This document shows positions 57,013 to 64,000 of a stretch of DNA of 64,000 nucleotides, in pieces (positions within the stretch are counted from its first letter, which is position 1; each line of letters begins with the position of its first letter). Location of the stretch: positions 1 through 64,000 of the forward strand of contig JAMYHX010000023.1 of NCBI GenBank assembly GCA_025529335.1, written 5' to 3'. The notes beneath the pieces are model-generated. The model worked only from the letters and a program-made list of their open reading frames with translations. It did not search any database and had not been told where the DNA came from. This stretch comes from Rhizopus sp. PT2906. Lineage: Eukaryota > Mucoromycota > Mucoromycetes > Mucorales > Rhizopodaceae. A program made the position numbers and the translations under genes.

Positions 57013-57380
57013 GGTAATACTAGAGGCGCTACAAAAGGCGCTGCAAAATCTAAAAAAGGTAATGCTCCCCCAAACTGTAAAAACATGTAAACACCACAAT
57101 AAAACACTCGATTGCTGGACAGCTATTGTCAATAGATTGAGGGCAAGACTAGAGTATATCAAAGCATTTGTTTTATGAAACAAGATATAGTACTCTGAAT
57201 GAGTAGTACGATTCTACTGATTCGGTAGAAAATATCCAAAAACTGTCATGTAAAAGAGAGACAGTATGTAGATGATATACGGCCAAAGGTTTTACTTGAA
57301 ATGTAAATCCAATTTTCTTTTTAAAAGCAAAATAGACAACATATTCAATGTATTACTATAAACTATGATTGCCGATATAA
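57013..57380 (+). repeat. Diverged direct repeat, copy 2
   Basis: It begins GGTAATACTAGAGGC, then GCAAAATC, and ends with an AATTTTCTTTTTAAAAG..ATGATTGCCGATATAA stretch. Shorter than copy 1 by internal deletion. Confidence 0.4.
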
Positions 57381-58360
57381 AGCCCTAAAGGGTGATAGGA
57401 CATAAACAAAGCTATTGTAAAATACCTACTTTATAAGTCATATGCCACGTTGAGTTATAGCATTCACGTATAATTGAATTATATAATACTTTTTTCATTT
57501 AAACAGCCTTCAGTTTGCTTTCAAAAGAGCATTTTGCAGTACTCTTTTGCAGTATCCATAGCATTACCCAAAATTAAACACAGTCTGAAGAAGGGGATGA
57601 ATATCAGCACTCTGTTGATAAAGTGTTGGACCCATTCAAATATGGAAGACAGCAGTGGTTGAGGATGGGATTATTTCTGAATCTACCTTGGAAACCAATC
57701 CCCAAAGTAGTTCACAAATTGAAAACGGGCCGGATAAGATCGGCAGTTCTGCTTTCCTCAAATAGATGACACGGCGTTTCTATGAGTTATTTCAACAATG
57801 ATAACGTGGTTTGTCCTTTATTTATGCAAACTTTTGTTGATAATACAGCCAAAACAATCAAAATAAAGCGTAATTCGTCAAATGCTGCTCAAGCAAGCTG
57901 TTTATTCTTTTTTTAGTTGCTTTAAATTATGAGCTCTTCATTTTGCCTGCATATAATTTGCGTAATACCGTCTTTTTTGTTCCTTCCCTTCTGTCGGAAA
58001 TGTATATCAGTAATTCGGAATTTTGAAACAAAAATAATGACTGACTGTGGTAACAAAGTACTATGATCCAAATAGATCTCATCTACGCTGTGTAATGATT
58101 AAATATGTCATTGTCAAACTCTCGTTGCCTTACATTGCTATTCAATTATCAAATGCATTCATCTGAAGAACATTTCCTTCTGAAGAATGCTTATTTCAAC
58201 ACATGAAGCCATTCATTGACTTTATTTCAATATTATACACACGCGCCCTTTACTTTACCGTGTTTACAAAATAAATTATTTACCCCCGACAACGTTTTCT
58301 TTCTCTCTTTTTTTTTTTTTTTTTTGTTGTTTGTTTTTATTGTAACTGAGAAAAAAGAAG

Positions 58361-59384
58361 ATGACAAACCAATCACCACATCCTAATTCGTTATCACCAC
58401 AAAGCAAACACCCTCAGTCTGCCTTTCAATGGCCTATTCCACCCTTGTCTCAACCTAACTCATCGCCTGAGATAAGTGTGAGGGAAATCTTGGACAGATA
58501 TAGTGACGATCCCGAATTGTTAAAATACATACTAACAGCCAAGTCAGAAGAAGACAAGGTATATACGCCTAAAGATTTCTATTTAAATGTTGACTAATCT
58601 CTATTATTAGAAAAAAGCAGCAAGAGATACATTAAAAGCTGAAGAAGCACGCATTCAGCTTAGACAAATGGATCTAGAAATAGCAAGAGAACAATCCAAA
58701 TCAAGAACAGCGACTACAGCTCAACCTCCTCCTCCAACACTTGTATATGGTCTTGCACCTGTCCAACAGCAAGTACTTGCTCGTTTTAACTATCCTCAAC
58801 ATTTAACACATCAACAACAACAACAACAGCAACAACAGCAAAGACAGTCAGAACAACAACAATACCACCAGCAGCATAGACCACCCCCTTCTCCAGGTAT
58901 ACCATATCCTCATTCTGCTCATCCTCTCTTTCCTCCATCATCTTCAACCGACTATCGAGTACAATCCTCAGAGGAAAAGCCTTCATTAAAACGTAATCGA
59001 TCCTCTATATCAAATGAGACAGAACAGGTATCGGATAAACTATCTCATGATAAAGTCATGGAGGCATTAAAAGCCAAGATTCAGAGAAGTAGCAATAATC
59101 CTCAGTCTCCTTTATCAGCATCAAAAGACACAAAAAAGAAAAAGCAACCACCTCGTCCGATCATGAAAGTTGACTTAGCTAATCGATCTCCTTCTTCAAA
59201 CTCACCACGATCTGCAAAACCAGTGTTGCCTCCCATTGACACAAATCTGGGCAGACTAAGTCAGCCAGCGAGAACAGAAGAGAGTAGTAGTAATAACAAT
59301 GCAACCAACAGCAGTGCTGACAGCAGTGATAAGCTCTCCCCTGTACACTACCGTCGATCTCGTTCATTGACACCTTCAACTTAA
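58361..59384 (+). CDS. Glutamine-rich protein of unknown function
   Basis: Exons 58361-58558 and 58611-59384 give 323 residues in frame. The structured part seems limited to residues about 38-95. A helix S-V-R-E-I-L-D-R-Y-S-D-D-P-E-L-L-K-Y-I-L-T-A-K-S-E-E-D-K runs across the splice into K-K-A-A-R-D-T-L-K-A-E-E-A-R-I-Q-L-R-Q-M-D-L-E-I. It is a charged helix that resembles a conserved segment in uncharacterised fungal regulators. A polyglutamine tract interrupted by Arg and His follows, then Pro- and Ser-rich sequence with basic patches (KKKKQPPRP). A nuclear or transcription-related role is plausible from composition only. Its stop is 20 nt from that of the convergent PDI gene. Confidence 0.65.
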
Positions 59385-59404
59385 TAAAAAAGAGAACGAT
59401 TTAT

Positions 59405-61526
59405 TTAATCTTTATGTGATGGTAATATATATGTCTTCTTTGGTCTATAATAGGTTGAACGTCGGCAGAGGTAGCCACCGATGAGTGTAAGCAACATCAT
59501 GCTTATCAACCAATGTGATTTCATTGTCTGAACTCCACTTTGAACAGATTTATATGCTCTCTGATGTAAGCTTCCTGCTGGACTTCCTCGTAGCTTGTCC
59601 AAGTTCTCCAAGACTAAATAGATACCTTCAGGATTACTACTGGATAATTCGCTTCCTTGTAAATCTTTATCAAAGTACTCGTAGGTCTATTTTTAAGTGT
59701 TCAATAATCGTCGGTACATAAAAGGCAATCAACTTACAGCTGCATTATAAATGATAATCTTGGGCGTCCTTTCCACTTGAATATTGAGTGTGCTATCAAG
59801 ATACTCTCCCCACACTGTCTTATCCACTTGTACAAAAATAGGCGCCTTGTTTGATTGTGCTCGATCCCATGCAATGGCTACATTACAAAACTTTGTCTCA
59901 TCTGTCAAATCTGCATGATCAATCACGTTCATCACAACTGTTCTATCCCCGTCTAATATCGATTGGTAGTTGCTAGGCGACAGTTTAGCCACTAAGGGGT
60001 ATTGCTCTTTATCGATCCATTCAAGCAATGCTTTCTGGTTGCTTTCTGTATTTGTAAAATCATGTGAGCGATACATCTTTGGCTTGCCATCTTTCACCAT
60101 CACAATGGTTGGAAGACTGAAGTGTTGTCCTATGAGTGTTGAATCCTGACTTGCATAAAATGAAACAGTGCTCATGTATGTTTTTGCGGCCTTTTCAAAT
60201 ATTTCCTATCATTGTACGTGTCAATAATCCACACGTCACTTTATTAGTTAAATACTTACAGGTACTTGTTTATCTTCAGATAAATAGAATACAGAAACAT
60301 CGCTGGCATGAATGGCATCTACAACGTTTGTTTTGTCTACTTGCTTCACAGGGGAACTATGGCTTGTTAGTTTTTTTTTCATGAGATTTTATCTTTATAT
60401 TACCCAGAGTACTCCTTTGCAAATCTGATAAGACTAACGAGGGAACGATCATCATTATAAATGGTTGATTCTCCATGATGATACATCTTGATCGTAGGAT
60501 ATCCTGATACTCCATGCTCAGAACATGCAGCTATAGCAACATAAATGTCATTAAAACAAAAAGAAAAGGTCCAAGAGACTCTGCTTACCTGGATGTTGGT
60601 CACAGTTCACTTCACCCACATTCACCTCATTATGGAGTTGCTTGGCTAATTCAACCCATGTTGGAGCCAACCGTTGACAGTGACCACACCAAGGAGCATA
60701 AAACTTGATAAGCCAAGCATCTGATGTCTTTGATGTCACTTCTCTTAATCGTTGCTCATCCAAGTCTACAGAGATTCCTTGTGGATTTGGCAATACTAAT
60801 TTTGTATCCAGATGATCGATTTGTTCCTTTTGGGGTTCTTCTTCCAATTCAGGCTCTTCCTCTTCTTCTTCTTCTTCCTCTTCCTCTTCCAATGCAGGTT
60901 CTTCTTCAAATTCAGACTCCTCTCCCTCTTCCACTTCTTCTTCCTCCTCCTCTTCTTCATTTGGTTTAAAAACATCCTCCTCTTCATCTATAGATTCTTC
61001 TTCGTCATCCTCATCAAGACTATCTGCTTCGGAGTGTGCATTTGCCTTGTCTTTAATATACTCAGCCAATGCTGCATATTCTTTTGATTCTGAAAATGTC
61101 TCAACATATTCACCATCCTTCCAAAGCTGAACGTTGGGAATAGATTGAACATTGTGTTGTTTACATAAATCGCCTTGGACAACACAATTGATTGTACCGA
61201 AATGAAAGTTGTTTGTTGTAGCAAGTTGACCAAAATCCTCTGAAAGTTGTTTCCAAGTAGGAGCTAACAATGATTGTTTTCAGTTTATATAAAAACAAAA
61301 TGTGAGCATCTGTTTACCAAAATGTTTACAGTGAGGACACCAAGGTGAGAAATGTTCAATTAGCCTAACATAAAGTTATTATTGTTATTATTAATATATA
61401 AGAGAAAATATACCATTGTCCAGAGCTAGTCATCTCTTTAATGTTATCTGGTCTTAGTTCAACAGATACAGCTTGAATACTTGTCAGTAAGAACCCTGCA
61501 CATATGGCTACTGTTTTCAATAACAT
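59405..61526 (-). CDS. Transmembrane protein disulfide isomerase with two thioredoxin domains
   Basis: A multi-exon gene. The ATG at 61526 starts a signal peptide (MLLKTVAICAGFLLTSIQA). The first thioredoxin domain has active site W-C-P-H-C (exon near 61363-61320), followed by T-I-N-C and S-I-P-N-V-Q-L. A linker of about 100 residues consists mostly of Glu. The second domain has W-C-G-H-C and the cis-Pro segment G-Y-P-T-I-K-M. Two redox-inactive thioredoxin-like regions follow. Near the C-terminus is a membrane span (WLISMMLLTLIGGYL) and a basic cytosolic tail. This fits membrane-bound ER PDIs such as TMX3 or yeast Eps1, which help fold or select secretory proteins. There is no HDEL-type signal; the anchor would retain it. 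The very long Glu tract is unusual and may bind calcium, as in calsequestrin-like acidic linkers; this is inferred. Confidence 0.8.
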
Positions 61527-61722
61527 GGCGTAAAAAAGAAAAGAGAAAATAAAAGGAGAAGCGTCAAAAAAGCTATCCAATCAACCTGTGCTTTAAATGG
61601 ACAGTGCTTATTGGCTGTGGATAATTCCAATGTGTGCATAACTTCTTTAACAAAAATAACTATTTATTTTTAATGGTTATAACAATGAATTATAAAAATA
61701 CAAAAGATGAACGGGGATCAAT

Positions 61723-63379
61723 TTATGCAATGTAATTAGAAGCAGAGACATTACCACCCTTACCGGTCCAGTTGGTGTGGACGAACTTGCCAGGGGCATC
61801 CAAGAGTTCATAAGTGTGGGCACCAAAGTAATCACGTTGGGCTTGAAGAAGGTTAGCGGGAAGGATTTCGTGACGAAGACCGTCATAGAAGTTTAAGGCA
61901 GTAGAAAGAGCAGGAGTAGGAATACCCATGGTAACAGCTTGAGCGATGACTTCTCTCCAAGAGTCTTGAGCATCAGCAGTAGCCTTTTGGAAGAAGGGGT
62001 CGAAGAGCAAGTTTTCGAGTTCAGGGTTGTTGGTGTAGGCATCCTTGATCTTACCCAAGAAGACGGAACGGATGATACAACCACCACGCCACATCAAGGC
62101 AATACCGGCAAAGTTCAAGTTCCAGTTGTAGTCAGCACCGGCTTGACGCATGAGCATGAAACCTTGAGCGTATGAAACAATCTTGGAAGCATAGAGAGCT
62201 TGACCAAGGGCAGCAATGAACTTCTTCTTGTCGCCGGTGAAGGGCTTCTTGGAAGGACCAGCAAGGATCTTGGAGGCGCGAGTACGCTCGTCCTTGAGGG
62301 AAGAAAGACAACGAGCATAGACAGCTTCACCAATCAAGGTGACGGGAATACCACGGTCAAGGGAGTCAATACCGGTCCACTTACCAGTACCCTTTTGACC
62401 AGCAGTATCTCTAATCTTTTCAACAAGAGGCTTACCATCGGTATCCTTGTATCTGAGGATATCACGTGTGATCTCGATCAAGAAGGAGTCCAATTCACCC
62501 TTGTTCCATTCTTCAAAGACATCAGCCATTTCATCGTGAGTTAAACCGAGACCTTCCTTCATGATTTGATAGACTTCGGAGATCAATTGCATGTCACCAT
62601 ATTCTTTTTTTTTTTAAAAAAAAAATCAATAAACGACCTATTTGCTTATCAATGCCGCTTATACTTACCAATACCGTTGTGAACCATCTTGACATAGTGA
62701 CCAGCACCAGATTCACCAACCCATTCACAGCATGGAGCACCATCAGGAGCCTTGGCAGCTACATCTTGGAAGATAGGCTTGATGTGTTCCCAAGCCTTGG
62801 GGTTACCACCGGGCATCAAAGAGGGACCATAACGAGCACCTTCTTCACCACCAGAGACACCGGAGCCAACAAAGAGGATACCCTTGGCTTCCAACTCCTT
62901 GGCACGACGGATGGAGTCAGGGAAGTGAGAATTACCACCATCAATGATGATATCGCCTTCCTCCATGTGAGGAAGTAATTGATCAATAAAGGCATCAACA
63001 GCAGAACCAGCCTTAACAAGGAGGATGACCTTTCTGGGACGCTTCAATTTAGCACAGAGCTCCTCAACGGAATGAGCACCAACGACCTTGGTTCCCTTGG
63101 CTTCGTTGTTCAAGAAATCGTCAACCTTGGAGGTAGTACGGTTGTAAGCACAGACGGTATAACCGTGGTCATTTATGTTCAAGATAAGGTTTTGACCCTT
63201 TTTTTTTAAAAAAAAAAAAAAGTTAGCCCTTTCTACCCTTTCTGTGCGCGTATACTTCGCGTATATAACTTACCATAACGGCCAAACCGATAAGACCAAT
63301 ATCAGCACTAGATGGAATAGATAAATATACGACATACACAATGCGCGTATCTTCGAATGACTTACACAGCTTCAACCAT
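61723..63379 (-). CDS. GND1: 6-phosphogluconate dehydrogenase (decarboxylating)
   Basis: Four exons. A 14-nt first exon (63379-63366, MVEAV) is followed by a 34-nt second exon (D-I-G-L-I-G-L-A-V-M), then the third (from about 63197 to 62672) and the last (from about 62602 to the stop at 61723). The NADP-binding G-L-I-G-L-A-V-M-G-Q-N-L, IIDGGNSHFPDS, FVGSGVSGGEEGARYGPS and VKMVHNGIEYGDMQL (catalytic Lys and Glu) are all present, as is the C-terminal tail. The enzyme makes ribulose 5-phosphate, CO2 and NADPH in the oxidative pentose phosphate pathway in the cytosol. Codon bias is strong, as in PHO84, indicating high expression. Two introns end in a T tract plus A tract directly before AG. Confidence 0.92.
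62604..62625. repeat. T12-A10 block at a 3' splice site
   Basis: On the minus strand it reads T10 then A12 followed by the AG acceptor of the third GND1 intron. Confidence 0.75.
63199..63221. repeat. T9-A14 block at a 3' splice site
   Basis: On the minus strand it reads T14 then A9 followed by AG, the acceptor of the second GND1 intron. Confidence 0.75.
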
Positions 63380-64000
63380 GTGAGTATATTAAGATTTGTT
63401 TTTTAAACGGAAAATAAAAGAAGAAAAAAGGAAAAATAAGTCGAGGAGGGAGATTAAATAGAGATTTCGGGATGATGTAAAGTTAAATGCTTAGTGAGCA
63501 TGACTGCTTTAGATTATAAAGATTCTCTTCTCCCCCATTAATAATAATTAATAAGGTTGCATATAAAAGAACATGTATGACACGCACTTTCTTATCAAGC
63601 CAGCAATGATTCGTAAAATACAAGGCATATAGATTTTTATAAAACTGAAAATCAAGGGAAAACGAAATGACTGGATAAGATTGCGCCGATAGTTAATTTT
63701 TCCGTTTCTCTCTAAATTTATTGGGGGGATTGAAATGAACCCCACTATGATATTGCATACGTAATTGTGGTCCAAGCAGTGGCCACAGACTTTATTTCTA
63801 CTGTTGTTAGTTGTCATAGGAATATGCTTTATTTATTCATTTATTTATTTTTAACTTGATGCATCTATTCTTTTTTTTAAAAAGAATGTGTCAAAGAGTA
63901 AAGATTTGATATGTCGCACTAATAAAAAAGCGATGCATCTCTCAAACATAGTGTTGCACAAGAATCTTTTCCAGGGTTAGTCGCGCTTCAAAGTCAATCT
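63380..64000. other. Upstream region of GND1 to the window edge
   Basis: AT-rich DNA with another T8-A5 block near 63871-63884. The frame at 63548-63817 (minus) has no family resemblance. A gene could begin beyond the edge. Confidence 0.45.

Larger units (their letters stand above)
55843..58360. other. Region of decayed genes and repeats
   Basis: No intact gene. Coding-like scraps occur (about 55940-56100, 56148-56429, 57015-57176, 57780-57917, all plus strand), broken by stops and frame changes. Two of them are related copies, described separately. The remainder is AT-rich. Confidence 0.4.

Noticed and set aside
60724..61087. Leu/Phe-rich plus-strand frames that look like membrane proteins.
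   Set aside because: Antisense of the Glu-rich linker of the PDI gene.
63548..63817. 89-codon minus-strand frame upstream of GND1.
   Set aside because: No family resemblance and hydrophobic-random composition in AT-rich DNA.

Overview
The window is nuclear DNA of a filamentous early-diverging fungus, most probably a member of the Mucorales (Mucoromycota). The evidence is AT-rich intergenic DNA, many short GT-AG introns of about 45-70 nt, a CotH-family secreted protein, a Fanzor/TnpB-like relic, and genes typical of this lineage. No rRNA, tRNA, CRISPR array or bacterial-style operon was recognised. Gene models were spliced by eye. Where exon phases are stated they were checked and keep the frame.

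0-12 kb: a small hydrophilic protein; a full-length ribonucleotide reductase large-subunit homologue (minus) that has lost its catalytic residues; a PalI/Rim9-SUR7-like membrane protein; a 3 kb gene-poor stretch; a SET-domain lysine methyltransferase; and a serine carboxypeptidase. 12-15.8 kb: decayed gene remnants, a 41-nt A tract and a 425-bp element with terminal inverted repeats. 15.8-29 kb: an AVT-type vacuolar amino-acid transporter, a DUF2421/Bre4-like membrane protein, a 1036-residue coiled-coil protein, a small lipid-anchored SVIP-like protein and a GNAT acetyltransferase. A 184-bp inverted copy of the end of the DUF2421 gene lies just behind the GNAT gene.

29-38 kb: a SUKH (SMI1/KNR4)-like protein, the ribosome-biogenesis GTPase EFL1, a homologue of negative elongation factor B (NELF-B), and an F-box protein that also carries ZnF-UBP-like and DUSP-like modules. 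38-41 kb is gene-poor. 41-48 kb: a two-finger C2H2 factor, a PHO84-type phosphate transporter, a GT15 mannosyltransferase and a secreted CotH protein, then gene relics including the Fanzor-like one. 49.5-55.8 kb: gamma-tubulin complex protein 3 and mRNA export factor GLE1 (convergent, stops 11 nt apart), and a SUV4-20/SET9-like gene with two frame breaks. 56-58.3 kb holds diverged repeats and relics. 58.4-63.4 kb: a polyglutamine protein of unknown function, a two-domain transmembrane protein disulfide isomerase, and 6-phosphogluconate dehydrogenase.

The genes are mostly unrelated housekeeping functions with no evident pathway cluster. The most striking items are the catalytically disabled R1-like protein with MCB-like boxes in its promoter, NELF-B in a fungus, the F-box/UBP/DUSP combination, the VIM-containing mini-protein whose first coding exon is only ATG, and the inverted gene-tail copy whose changes are mostly synonymous.
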